Origin: Dyadobacter frigoris
Lineage (GTDB): Bacteria > Bacteroidota > Bacteroidia > Cytophagales > Spirosomataceae
DNA: 64,000 nucleotides
NCBI RefSeq assembly: GCF_005280585.1
Contig: NZ_SZVO01000021.1
Span: 1 to 64,000, forward strand
Direction: 5' to 3'
Under the pieces are notes generated by a model. That model was given only the letters and a program-made list of their open reading frames with translations. It searched no databases and was not told where the DNA came from. The position numbers and the translations under genes were made by a program. Position 1 is the stretch's first letter. Each line of letters begins with the position of its first letter. Shown here one piece after another: positions 27,423-36,160 of this stretch.

Positions 27423-27430
27423 TAGCTTTG
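27423..27430 (+). promoter_or_regulatory. Candidate -7 box of the hyp operon
   Basis: TAGCTTTG matches the Bacteroidota TAnnTTTG element 24 nt before the hypA ATG. No TTG is found at the usual 17-23 nt upstream. A weak -33 region with a regulator site further upstream would fit an activated promoter. Confidence 0.4.
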
Positions 27431-27454
27431 GCTTAATCAAAAGTTGAGCTTTTC

Positions 27455-27799
27455 ATGCACGAAATTTCACTGGTAAGAAACATTTTCAGAACGCTGGAAG
27501 AAGAATTCCCTTACGACTTCGGGCAGATCAGGGATATCTATCTCACGGTGGGGCTTTTGTCCAATGTACAGCCCATTGCTATGGAAAATGCTTTTCAGGC
27601 TGTTTTGGAAGATGAGCCACGTTACCGGAAAACCAAATTGAAAGTAGAAGTATTGCCTATACTGATTCATTGCAGCGATTGTGATAAAAACACGGCGGTG
27701 GAGCAGTACCGCTTCGTTTGTACGTTTTGCGGAAAGCCAAGCAAAGAGGTTATTCAGGGAGAAGAGTTACTGATCAAAAAAGTTGAATTTGAAGATTAG
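27455..27799 (+). CDS. hypA: Hydrogenase nickel incorporation protein HypA
   Basis: A 114-aa HypA. It starts with the strictly conserved MHE, whose N-terminal amine, His2 and Glu3 take part in nickel binding. It has a zinc site built from two C-x2-C pairs (CSDC and CTFC, about 74-92). HypA carries nickel to the hydrogenase large subunit together with HypB. It is the first gene of the hydrogenase island, 6 nt before hypB, and follows the 42-bp palindrome and a TAGCTTTG box. Confidence 0.96.
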   Translation: MHEISLVRNIFRTLEEEFPYDFGQIRDIYLTVGLLSNVQPIAMENAFQAVLEDEPRYRKTKLKVEVLPILIHCSDCDKNTAVEQYRFVCTFCGKPSKEVIQGEELLIKKVEFED

Positions 27800-27805
27800 A
27801 GATAT

Positions 27806-28519
27806 ATGGAAGCAATAAAACCCAAGTCAAACCGTGCGGCCGCAGGTTCGGTGCAATGCGACAATACCACTTTTAACTTACTCAAAGTGAATGACTTTGT
27901 CGCAAAAGCCATTCGTGACCGTTTGCCTGAAATATTGGTGATAAACTTATGCTCCTCACCGGGAAGCGGGAAAACGACCCTTTTGCAGGAAACAGGCAAG
28001 CGCTTAAAAGGTAAAATTAACATGGCTGTGCTTGTTGGTGATCCTGAAACCGAGCGTGACGCCATTCGAATGCGCGATGTCGGCATTCACGCCTTACAAA
28101 TTGTGACCGGCGGCATGTGCCACATTGAGGCGCAAATGGTTTACCAGGCCCTGGACCATTTCGATCTGACTGGCGTGGATCTGCTTGTCATTGAAAATGT
28201 CGGGAATCTGGTTTGTCCGGCTGCTTTTGATCTGGGTGAAGATTTTCGGGTAACCGTACTTTCCACGACCGAAGGCGACGACAAGCCGAAAAAATATCCG
28301 CGTATGTTCCTGAGCAGTGAGCTGATGCTGGTATCAAAGGCCGATTTGCTACCCTACGTGCCTTTTTCAGTGGAGGCAGTCACGCAGGATGCGCGCGATA
28401 TCAATGCAGATATTGAAGTGATCACCGTTTCGAGCCTCAAAGGAGAAGGCCTGGATCAATGGTGTGATTGGCTGATTGAACGCGTTTTGGCTAAAAAAAA
28501 TAAATTTCAGGAAGCATGA
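27806..28519 (+). CDS. hypB: Hydrogenase nickel incorporation GTPase HypB
   Basis: A 237-aa SIMIBI GTPase. The P-loop is SPGSGKTT (residues 51-58). GGMCHIEAQMV carries the Cys-His pair used for metal binding at the dimer interface, and the base-recognition region VSKADLLPY supplies the NKxD-like motif (SKAD). It has no histidine-rich nickel-storage N terminus. It hydrolyses GTP to drive nickel delivery with HypA. It overlaps hypF by 4 nt (ATGA). Confidence 0.96.
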   Translation: MEAIKPKSNRAAAGSVQCDNTTFNLLKVNDFVAKAIRDRLPEILVINLCSSPGSGKTTLLQETGKRLKGKINMAVLVGDPETERDAIRMRDVGIHALQIVTGGMCHIEAQMVYQALDHFDLTGVDLLVIENVGNLVCPAAFDLGEDFRVTVLSTTEGDDKPKKYPRMFLSSELMLVSKADLLPYVPFSVEAVTQDARDINADIEVITVSSLKGEGLDQWCDWLIERVLAKKNKFQEA

Positions 28520-30906
28520 ACAAAACGGATTTTACCGGATTGGAAGAAAAATTCACCCACCAGGGTGAATCAGATATCTTTTGTCCGGTATCTCCACAAG
28601 AAATAAAGAATGATATCAGTACCACATTTTCAATTAAACTAAATGGTCTGGTGCAAGGGATCGGTTTTCGCCCTTACGTATTCCAACTTGCAAAAAAATG
28701 GAATCTGAAAGGGACGGTGAGTAACGGCCCATCTGGTGTTCATATCCAAATTTTAGCGAACGAAAAGATTGCCAACGATTTTCTGGAAGAAATTATCTCT
28801 AATCCGCCTGCGTTATCACGAATAGTCAGTCATGAGCTAACTGAAAATGCTTTTACAAATTTCAGCCATTTTGAAATTATTGAAAGCAAAACGGAACAAT
28901 CCGGCGCTTCAACACTACTGACGCCGGATCTGGCGATGTGTGAAAATTGCCGGCAGGAACTTCAAGATCCCGACAACCGCCGTTTTCGTTATCCATTTAT
29001 TACCTGCACGCATTGCGGCCCAAGGTATTCGATCATTCAAAAACTGCCTTATGACCGCGTGAATTCTTCCATGCAGGATTTCGACATGTGTCCGGAATGC
29101 CACGATGAATTTGAAAATCCGGAAAACCGAAGATTTTATTCGCAGACTAATTCGTGTAAATCCTGCGGTCCCCGCTTGTTTTGGTATGAATCGAAACTGA
29201 GTAAATCCGAACAGGTTCTCATTGACAATCAGGATGCTATTTTAACAGCTGTTAAAGACGCTCTCACAAAAGGAAAAATCCTGGCAGTTAAAGGAATCGG
29301 TGGTTATTTACTGCTTTGCGATGCAGCCAACGAGATGGCGGTTAAAACTTTAAGAGAAAGAAAACACCGACCTTCAAAGCCGTTTGCCATTTTATATCCG
29401 GATATAGAAAAACTTCGCCACGATACCTATGTTACAGATTGCGAATCTGAACACTTGCAAAGCCCTGTCTCTCCTGTGGTTTTGGTAAAGAGAAAAGAGA
29501 TCAGTCGTTTTTCAATCGACGAATCGGTAGCTCCCGGACTGGATCATTTAGGAGTAATGCTCCCCTACTCGCCCCTTTTAGCCATCATCGCAAGTGATTT
29601 TCGAAAACCGCTTGTAGCGACCAGCGGCAATATCAGCAATAGTCCCATTATTTTTCAGGACAAAAAAGCATTAGAAGAACTGGTTGGCATAGCCGATTTT
29701 ATACTGACTAATAACCGGGAAATAGTCACGCCACAGGATGATTCTGTGATCCGTTTTTCAGCTTTACATCAAAAAAAGATCATCCTCCGGCGAAGCAGGG
29801 GAATGAGCCCTGACCTAGCCATTTCCCAAAAGACATCACCTTTTCCTTCACAAAAAATAGCATTTGGTGCATCTGCCAAAAGTACTTTTTGTATACAAAA
29901 TGGCAACGAAAAATACATCAGCCAGTATCACGGAGACCTTGAAAATTATGACACCCAGGAAAGTTTCAGGCATTCGCTGAATCATCTGACAACTATTTTC
30001 GGACTGTCACCTGCAACGCATGGAAATTTCGCAATGCTACTGTCTGATATGCATCCAGGCTATTTTTCAACCCTTTTGGCAGATGAATATGCAGCGAAGT
30101 TTCATGCAAAAGTGACGAAGATCCAGCACCATCAAGCCCATTTTGCTGCGGTTTTAGCGGAAAACGACCTCGCCGAAGATTCTGAAAATGTGTTAGGTGT
30201 CATTTGGGACGGAACGGGTTACGGAACCGATGGAATGATCTGGGGCGGCGAGTTTTTTTATCAAAACCAGCGACTTCACTTTCCATATTTCGATTCTTTA
30301 CTGGGGGATAAAATGGCAAAGGAACCCAGGCTATCGGCTTTGGCAGTACTTTCTGCTTTTTCAAAAGAGCCATTGCCTCGTTTTCTTGAAAATAAATTCA
30401 CCAACACCGAATGGACTTACCTGCAAAAAGTAATTGGCAGTAATACCTTAAAAACGAGCAGTATCGGCCGCCTTTTTGATGCCGTGGCAAGTTTGACAGG
30501 ATTAACTGATAAGACAAGCTTTGAAGGCGAAGCGGCCTTACTTCTGGAACAGGAAGCACAGCGCTATTTTGATGCCAACGGATACGATTTTCCAGAAAAC
30601 TATTTTGACAAAGCGGAATTTTTGATCGATGAATTGATCGCCGATATCCACAAGGAAAAGCAAACGGGCTGGATAGCCGCCAAATTCCATTATTCCGTGG
30701 TAAAATTCGCGGAGCATACAGCAGTGCAGCTGGGCGCGAAGAAATTAGCTTTCAGCGGCGGCGTATTTCAAAATACACTACTTACAGATCTTTTCATCGA
30801 AAACCTTTCCGGGAAATTTGACCTTTATTTTCACGGGCAGCTTTCTCCGAATGATGAAAATATTTCTTTGGGACAATTGGCTTATATAAATGCAGTAAAG
30901 GTTTGA
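28516..30906 (+). CDS. hypF: Carbamoyltransferase HypF
   Basis: A 796-aa HypF with all domains. The acylphosphatase domain has VQGIGFRPYVF at about 46-56. Two zinc fingers (C-x2-C pairs at about 142-218: CENC, CTHC, CPEC, CKSC) follow. Then comes a YrdC-like adenylation domain with KRGRxxSKPFA-like residues (RKHRPSKPFAILYPD), and a Kae1-like C-terminal domain with QHHQAHFAAVLAE and FSGGVFQNTLL. It uses carbamoyl phosphate and ATP to load HypE Cys with the group that becomes the iron cyanide ligands. The N terminus has about 38 extra residues before the acylphosphatase domain. It overlaps hypB by 4 nt; hypC follows after 103 nt. Confidence 0.96.
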   Translation: MNKTDFTGLEEKFTHQGESDIFCPVSPQEIKNDISTTFSIKLNGLVQGIGFRPYVFQLAKKWNLKGTVSNGPSGVHIQILANEKIANDFLEEIISNPPALSRIVSHELTENAFTNFSHFEIIESKTEQSGASTLLTPDLAMCENCRQELQDPDNRRFRYPFITCTHCGPRYSIIQKLPYDRVNSSMQDFDMCPECHDEFENPENRRFYSQTNSCKSCGPRLFWYESKLSKSEQVLIDNQDAILTAVKDALTKGKILAVKGIGGYLLLCDAANEMAVKTLRERKHRPSKPFAILYPDIEKLRHDTYVTDCESEHLQSPVSPVVLVKRKEISRFSIDESVAPGLDHLGVMLPYSPLLAIIASDFRKPLVATSGNISNSPIIFQDKKALEELVGIADFILTNNREIVTPQDDSVIRFSALHQKKIILRRSRGMSPDLAISQKTSPFPSQKIAFGASAKSTFCIQNGNEKYISQYHGDLENYDTQESFRHSLNHLTTIFGLSPATHGNFAMLLSDMHPGYFSTLLADEYAAKFHAKVTKIQHHQAHFAAVLAENDLAEDSENVLGVIWDGTGYGTDGMIWGGEFFYQNQRLHFPYFDSLLGDKMAKEPRLSALAVLSAFSKEPLPRFLENKFTNTEWTYLQKVIGSNTLKTSSIGRLFDAVASLTGLTDKTSFEGEAALLLEQEAQRYFDANGYDFPENYFDKAEFLIDELIADIHKEKQTGWIAAKFHYSVVKFAEHTAVQLGAKKLAFSGGVFQNTLLTDLFIENLSGKFDLYFHGQLSPNDENISLGQLAYINAVKV

Positions 30907-31009
30907 GTTCAAAACATAAAACCAAACCTACCCCCCAGGGAAACCTGATTGAAATACTAAAATATCGTTCAACCCGCTTCGTGCATTCGTGGCATAAAAA
31001 TAAATCTGT

Positions 31010-31288
31010 ATGTGTCTAGCGATCCCTGGTAAAATAAAATCCATTGAATACCAGTACGATGGGCTGGTAAAAATGGCAAAAGTGGTATTTGGCGGAATTA
31101 CCAAAGAAGCGAGCCTGGACATGGTACCACTGGCCAAAGTAGGCGATTATGTGCTGGTTCACGTTGGTGTGGCTATCAGTATTGTGGATGAAGAGGAAGC
31201 CGAAAAAACATTTTCATACCTAAAAGAAATCGGCGAACTGGACGAATTGATAGAAAGCAGCCAGCTTGACCGGCCTAACCAACTATAA
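31010..31288 (+). CDS. hypC: Hydrogenase assembly chaperone HypC/HybG
   Basis: A 92-aa HypC beginning MCLAIPGKI; Cys2 is the residue that holds the Fe(CN)2CO unit and contacts the large subunit. The OB-like domain includes VGDYVLVHVGVAISIVDEEEA, and a C-terminal helix ends the protein. It acts with HypD as the scaffold for iron-ligand assembly. A single HypC in the island fits a single hydrogenase. The HypD ATG follows its stop by 1 nt. Confidence 0.95.
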   Translation: MCLAIPGKIKSIEYQYDGLVKMAKVVFGGITKEASLDMVPLAKVGDYVLVHVGVAISIVDEEEAEKTFSYLKEIGELDELIESSQLDRPNQL

Positions 31289-31289
31289 T

Positions 31290-32378
31290 ATGAAATTCCT
31301 TACCGAATACCGAAATCCTGAAATGGTGGCGATGTACCTGGACGAGCTGCGAAAAACCGTAACCCGGCCCTGGACCATTATGGAAGTTTGCGGAGGACAA
31401 ACGCATAGCCTGGTAAAAAACGGCATACTGAACCTGCTTCCACCGCAGATCCAGATGGTACACGGGCCCGGCTGTCCGGTTTGTGTAACACCACTTCAAT
31501 TGATAGACAAAGCCGTGTTCCTGGCTGAGAAAAAAGGGGTTATCCTATGCTCTTTTGGTGATATGATCCGCGTTCCCGGGTCAGAACGCAGCCTGCTGGA
31601 AGCCAAAGCCGCCGGTGCGGATGTCAGGATCATGTATTCGCCTTTGGAGGCTGTTAAAATGGCAAAGGAAAATCCGGACCGGGAGGTGGTGTTTTTTGCG
31701 GTTGGTTTTGAAACTACGGCGCCTGCCAATGCGCTGTCTGTGATCCATGCAAAATTGCTGGGCCTTAAAAATTATTCAATCCTGGCTTCCCACGTCCTTG
31801 TTCCGCCTGCAATGGAAGCGATCATGAACGACGAAGTAACACGCATTCAGGCCTTTTTGGCGGCCGGCCATGTCTGTGCGATCATGGGCATGGGACAATA
31901 TTACGATCTGGTCGAAAAATTCGACGTACCCATTGTGGTGACCGGATTTGAACCTGTGGATCTTTTGCAGGGAATATTGATGACTGTCAGACAGCTGGAA
32001 ACGGGTAAGGCAAATCTTGAAAACCAATATGCCCGTGTGGTCAAACCTGAAGGAAATCCCGAGGCCTTAAAAATTATTAAACAGGTTTTTAAAGTAACCG
32101 ACCGGGAATGGCGCGGACTGGGCATTATCCCATTGAGCGGTTGGGAAGTCAAGGAAGAGCTGGCACTTTTTGATGCTTCCAAAAGATTTTCTATCAACAT
32201 AGCAAGAGCGCCTGAATGTCCGGATTGCATTGCCGGACAAATACTAAAAGGAATTAAAAAACCAGCACAATGCAGCCAGTTTGGCACCCGATGCACGCCT
32301 GAGCATCCGTTGGGCGCTCCGATGGTTTCTTCCGAAGGTGCCTGCGCGGCCTATTATCATTTTGCCAATGTAGGATGA
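31290..32378 (+). CDS. hypD: Hydrogenase formation protein HypD
   Basis: A 362-aa HypD, started at the ATG at 31290 (MKFLTEYRNPEM) directly after hypC; an earlier in-frame start would overlap hypC. The family motifs are all present: EVCGGQTHSL, VHGPGCPVCVTP, FFAVGFETTAP, and a C-terminal cysteine set (CPDC, CSQFGTRC and GAC) that holds the [4Fe-4S] cluster. It provides electrons and the platform where cyanide and CO are attached to iron with HypC and HypE. Confidence 0.96.
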   Translation: MKFLTEYRNPEMVAMYLDELRKTVTRPWTIMEVCGGQTHSLVKNGILNLLPPQIQMVHGPGCPVCVTPLQLIDKAVFLAEKKGVILCSFGDMIRVPGSERSLLEAKAAGADVRIMYSPLEAVKMAKENPDREVVFFAVGFETTAPANALSVIHAKLLGLKNYSILASHVLVPPAMEAIMNDEVTRIQAFLAAGHVCAIMGMGQYYDLVEKFDVPIVVTGFEPVDLLQGILMTVRQLETGKANLENQYARVVKPEGNPEALKIIKQVFKVTDREWRGLGIIPLSGWEVKEELALFDASKRFSINIARAPECPDCIAGQILKGIKKPAQCSQFGTRCTPEHPLGAPMVSSEGACAAYYHFANVG

Positions 32379-32498
32379 TGATTGGCTGTCGGTTATCAAA
32401 CTACGGTAAGGCACAAAATTCCAAACAATTGCCTGACCGCACCAGCCGAAAGCCGACTGCATAATCTAATTCGTCTTAATATCTAATAATTACATATA

Positions 32499-33554
32499 AT
32501 GTCCGCACCTTTTTTTGCCCAGCTTTCCTGTCCGATGCCCAAGCTCGACTTTGATATCATTACACTGGGACATGGTTCGGGTGGAATTTTAACTAATAAG
32601 TTACTGGAATCGGGTGTATTCAATTTGCTGAGCAACCCCTATCTGGATGAAAAACATGACGGGGCAGTGTTCACCGCAACGGGTAAAATGGCCTTTTCCA
32701 CAGACAGTTACGTCGTAACGCCTGTCTTTTTTCCCGGTGGCAACATTGGCGATCTGGCGGTAAATGGAACAGTGAACGATCTGGCGATGTGTGGCGCCAT
32801 ACCGAAATACCTGTCACTGAGTTTTATCATCGAAGAAGGACTGACGATGACTGAATTCTGGGACATTCTGGTTTCCATAAAAATAGCATCGGAAAAAGCC
32901 GGTGTACATATTGTAACGGGTGACACCAAGGTCGTGGAAAGAGGAAAAGGCGATAAAATTTTCATCAATACTTCCGGCATTGGGCAGGTACATCCGAAAG
33001 CTGAAATATCTTCCAAACATATTAAAACCGGAGATAAAGTGATCATTTCGGGCAACATCGCAACGCACGGAATCGCTATCATGTCGGTGCGCGAAGGACT
33101 CGATTTTGAAACCGATATTGTGAGCGATACGGCCAATGTAGCCCACGATGTGCTGAGCCTCCTGGACGAATTTGGATCAGACATTCACCTGCTTCGTGAT
33201 CCTACCCGGGGTGGCGTGGCAACTGTACTTAATGAAATAGCAAAAGATATTTCCCTGGGTATTGATCTGGTTCAAAAACAGATACCCGTACTCGAACAGG
33301 TGCAGGGGGCCTGTGAACTTCTGGGACTGGATCCGCTGTATGTGGCCAACGAAGGCGTGTTCATTGCCATCGTTGCATCAGAAATTGCCGTACCTTTTTT
33401 AGCAAAACTAAAAACCCTCGACGTGGGCACGGATGCCGCCATGATCGGAGAAGTGGGCGAATCTCATCCCGGCCAGGTCGTGATCAAAAGCCCTATCGGA
33501 GGCAGAAGGGTTGTCAATATGCTGGTTGGAGAACAATTACCAAGGATTTGCTAA
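32499..33554 (+). CDS. hypE: Carbamoyl dehydratase HypE
   Basis: A 351-aa PurM-like ATPase. It starts at ATG 32499, or possibly at MPKLDFD 12 codons later, where homology is strongest. LGHGSGG is near the start, and FSTDSYVVTPVFFPGGNIGDLAVNG forms the ATP site. The protein ends in the hallmark PRIC, whose C-terminal cysteine receives the carbamoyl group from HypF and dehydrates it to thiocyanate. It follows hypD by 120 nt. The NHL gene starts 4 nt after its stop. Confidence 0.95.
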   Translation: MSAPFFAQLSCPMPKLDFDIITLGHGSGGILTNKLLESGVFNLLSNPYLDEKHDGAVFTATGKMAFSTDSYVVTPVFFPGGNIGDLAVNGTVNDLAMCGAIPKYLSLSFIIEEGLTMTEFWDILVSIKIASEKAGVHIVTGDTKVVERGKGDKIFINTSGIGQVHPKAEISSKHIKTGDKVIISGNIATHGIAIMSVREGLDFETDIVSDTANVAHDVLSLLDEFGSDIHLLRDPTRGGVATVLNEIAKDISLGIDLVQKQIPVLEQVQGACELLGLDPLYVANEGVFIAIVASEIAVPFLAKLKTLDVGTDAAMIGEVGESHPGQVVIKSPIGGRRVVNMLVGEQLPRIC

Positions 33555-33558
33555 AATA

Positions 33559-34665
33559 ATGATCACATACAATCAAACCATCGAAAGCCTGCCAGCAATA
33601 GTCAAACGAACCCGCATATTTGAGGGCGCACCAGGAAACCCGTTTTTGGCTCCGCGTGGCGTATGGATCACTGGCACCAAACTGATCGTTGCGGATACAG
33701 GGCAGAACCGGATTTTTATATGGCATAAGTTTCCCAAAGATCAGTTCTGTGAGCCGGATATGGTTCTTGGGCAGCTGCAACCTGCTGATACCGGGAGAAA
33801 TTCGGGAGGTGTAGTAAATGCTTCAACATTACAATATCCATCCGGGATCTGGTCTGACGGGGTTATGCTGATCATTGCAGATGCCTGGAACCACCGCGTG
33901 TTGGTATGGCATACTTTCCCTGTTGTTTCCGGCCAGCCCGCAGATGTCGTGATCGGTCAGCCCGATTTTGGTTCCAACTTGCCGAATGTAAAAGGCATAG
34001 GAAATAACCCTTCTGAAAGATCGCTTAACTGGCCGTACGGTGTTTTTTCTGATGGACATAAACTCTGGATTGCGGATACAGGTAACCGCCGTGTTCTTTA
34101 TTTTGAGAAAATCCCGACAGTCAATTTTGCAGCCGCGAACAATGTAATCGGAAAAGACTTTTTTAACGAGCGTGATTATGAGAGCAATGACGCGGTCTGG
34201 CCGTATTCTGTGAGGGTTTCAGATGCAGGCATTTTATCGATCACCGATACCCAATACTACCGCAGCCTGATCTGGAAAGACTGGGAAACGGCTTTTTCTC
34301 AAAAAGCAGATGTGATCATCGGACAGCCGGATCTGGAATCCAGCGGACAAAATCAGTACAGATCCTTGCCTGAAAGTGATACCATGAGCTGGACTTACGA
34401 TAGTTTTTTTTTCAAAAACGGTATCGTTTTGGCTGATACAGGGAATAGCAGACTTTTGTTTTTTGATAAAATCCCTCAGACGAACGGGGCCATGGCAGAC
34501 AACCTGATCGGACACGGATCATTTCAGATAACCAGTGAGAATGCAAATACAAAAAATGGCACCAGCCAGCAGCTTTACTGGCCTTTCTCAATTTGCATTT
34601 CAGATAACCACATGGCAGTCGCTGACACCGGGAATCACCGGATTATTTTATACGATTTAAACTAA
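33559..34665 (+). CDS. NHL-repeat six-bladed propeller protein of the hydrogenase island
   Basis: A 368-aa protein, started at ATG 33559 just after hypE (an earlier in-frame start lies inside hypE). Six NHL-type blade ends can be seen: VADTGQNRIFIW, IADAWNHRVLVW, IADTGNRRVLYF, ITDTQYYRSLIW, LADTGNSRLLFF and VADTGNHRIILY. Between them are VLGQLQP/VIGQPDF-type loops. No signal peptide is visible, so it should be cytoplasmic, like the hydrogenase. From memory, NHL proteins have been noted beside group-2a hydrogenases, but I know no assigned function. Roles as a docking or assembly factor are inference. Confidence 0.82.
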   Translation: MITYNQTIESLPAIVKRTRIFEGAPGNPFLAPRGVWITGTKLIVADTGQNRIFIWHKFPKDQFCEPDMVLGQLQPADTGRNSGGVVNASTLQYPSGIWSDGVMLIIADAWNHRVLVWHTFPVVSGQPADVVIGQPDFGSNLPNVKGIGNNPSERSLNWPYGVFSDGHKLWIADTGNRRVLYFEKIPTVNFAAANNVIGKDFFNERDYESNDAVWPYSVRVSDAGILSITDTQYYRSLIWKDWETAFSQKADVIIGQPDLESSGQNQYRSLPESDTMSWTYDSFFFKNGIVLADTGNSRLLFFDKIPQTNGAMADNLIGHGSFQITSENANTKNGTSQQLYWPFSICISDNHMAVADTGNHRIILYDLN

Positions 34666-34698
34666 ACCTCTTCTCATTTTTTCATCAACCGAATTCAA

Positions 34699-35325
34699 AT
34701 GGAAATCCTTCCTTTATTGCTGGCAAGCCTGGTTGGTTTCACCCACGCCTTTGAAGCCGATCACCTGGTGGCAGTCAGCTCGATTGTAACGCGTCGGAAC
34801 AATACTTTGCTTGCCTTAAAAGATGGCATTTTTTGGGGATTGGGGCACACTTCTACCATTTTGCTGGTGGGCTGTATTTTTATTCTGGGTACTTCCAGAA
34901 TAAATTTAGCCAATTTTAAATATTTGGAAGGTGGCGTTGGTATCATGTTGATTTTTTTAGGTTTGAAAAGATTATCGGGGCTCTATAAGGCAGGCCTGGT
35001 ACATACAGAAGCTCATCGTAAAGGAAACCCACACGAGCATAAACTCGCATACAGTGTGGGTTTGATGCACGGACTAGCAGGGAGCGGCACGTTGATATTT
35101 TCGGTTTTGACAACCATCAAAAGTTCTTTGAGCGGCATGGCATATCTGATGATCTTCGGCATGGGATCCATTGCAGGCATGATGGTCGCGGCGGGCATAT
35201 TCAGCGTTCCATTTTCAGAGAAGTTGCTAAAAAATAAAACCCTGAGAATAGCATTAACCTTCCTTTCGTCACTGCTTTGTATTATTTTGGGTGGAAAAGT
35301 AGTGTACCAGAATTTTATCGCATAA
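34699..35325 (+). CDS. NiCoT/UreH-type nickel permease
   Basis: A 208-aa polytopic membrane protein with about six TM segments. The first carries HAFEADHLVAV, which contains the HX4DH signature of NiCoT and UreH/HupE-like nickel permeases. A second histidine region, LMHGLAGSGTL, is also typical. It most likely brings Ni2+ into the cell for HypA/HypB. Its place between hypE/NHL and the small unknown gene ties it to the hydrogenase. Its length is that of the UreH-domain group rather than the longer NixA type. Confidence 0.85.
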   Translation: MEILPLLLASLVGFTHAFEADHLVAVSSIVTRRNNTLLALKDGIFWGLGHTSTILLVGCIFILGTSRINLANFKYLEGGVGIMLIFLGLKRLSGLYKAGLVHTEAHRKGNPHEHKLAYSVGLMHGLAGSGTLIFSVLTTIKSSLSGMAYLMIFGMGSIAGMMVAAGIFSVPFSEKLLKNKTLRIALTFLSSLLCIILGGKVVYQNFIA

Positions 35326-35336
35326 ACAAAAACTTC

Positions 35337-35564
35337 ATGACTTACGATGAAAGCGACTTTGTCGCCTATGCTTTAAAACAAATGGAAATTACCGTTATTA
35401 AACGTGAAGGCAAGTATTTTGATCTGGAAAACGGTTTCTCTCTGGAAGTGGAGCAGCGGGAATTATATAAAATCTCACACGATGGCCTGGTGATTTCCCC
35501 TTTTGATGACATCGGTAAACTCTGTACCTTTATTAAAAATGCCACAAGGCCAGACTTTCAATAA
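35337..35564 (+). CDS. Conserved-looking small protein, unknown (75 aa)
   Basis: ATG at 35337, 11 nt after the nickel permease stop; an earlier in-frame start lies inside the permease gene. The product (MTYDESDFVAYALKQMEIT...) is small, acidic and without cysteine, TM segment or signal. The predicted pattern is helix-strand-strand with SLEVEQRELYKISHDG in the middle. I do not recognise a family. Tight spacing and codon use like the neighbours support a real gene of the hydrogenase operon. Confidence 0.6.
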   Translation: MTYDESDFVAYALKQMEITVIKREGKYFDLENGFSLEVEQRELYKISHDGLVISPFDDIGKLCTFIKNATRPDFQ

Positions 35565-35611
35565 ATCGTTCAAAACACGTTCAGCCTGAGTTAAACTACA
35601 CTCTTTCTATC

Positions 35612-36160
35612 ATGAATCATGAACTCAGCGTAGTGGCACTTTCGGAGAGTATTTCCAGCGCAGGAAACTTTGTCCTTGTCCTGGAAAATTCCGTCAGCAA
35701 ACAACGAATTCCATTGATTATCGGCCGGACAGAGGCCCAGTCTATTGCAACAGCGATGGAAAAAATGGAAGTTTCCCGGCCCCAAACACACGATCTTTTT
35801 GCAACAACGTTAAATCTTTTACAGGCTGATTTAAAACAAGTGGTTATCAACCGTTTTGAAAAAGATGTATTTTACGCCTCCATATTTATAAAGAATAAAA
35901 CGGAAATCTTCGAAATCGACGCCCGGCCTTCCGACGCCATTGCTTTGGCCGTCCGACTGGGCTGCCCTATTTTTGCATCAGAAGAAGTCATTGAACAGGC
36001 ATCTTTTATTTCGGAAGATAAATTCAGGGACAAAAAAGGTTCATACGCTGAATTCTCTCTGGAAGAACTCGAACAACTGCTGGTTTCGATTCTGGCAAAA
36101 GAGGATTACGAAAGTGCGGTCAGGATCAGAGAAGTTATTGAAAAACGAAAAAATCGTTGA
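35612..36160 (+). CDS. DUF151 / bifunctional nuclease (BFN) domain protein with UVR-like tail
   Basis: A 182-aa protein. The BFN/DUF151 domain (residues 1-135) is shown by RIPLIIGRTEAQSIATAM, RPQTHDLFATTLNLL and DARPSDAIALAVRLGCPIF. The C-terminal about 35 residues (LEELEQLLVSILAKEDYESA and VRIREVIEKRK) resemble a UVR motif, a helical hairpin used by UvrB/UvrC and ClpC for protein contacts. BFN proteins have reported DNase/RNase activity in plants and occur in many bacteria with unclear roles. Its stop codon overlaps the ATG of the first TetR gene (TGATG), so the two are coupled. Confidence 0.85.
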   Translation: MNHELSVVALSESISSAGNFVLVLENSVSKQRIPLIIGRTEAQSIATAMEKMEVSRPQTHDLFATTLNLLQADLKQVVINRFEKDVFYASIFIKNKTEIFEIDARPSDAIALAVRLGCPIFASEEVIEQASFISEDKFRDKKGSYAEFSLEELEQLLVSILAKEDYESAVRIREVIEKRKNR

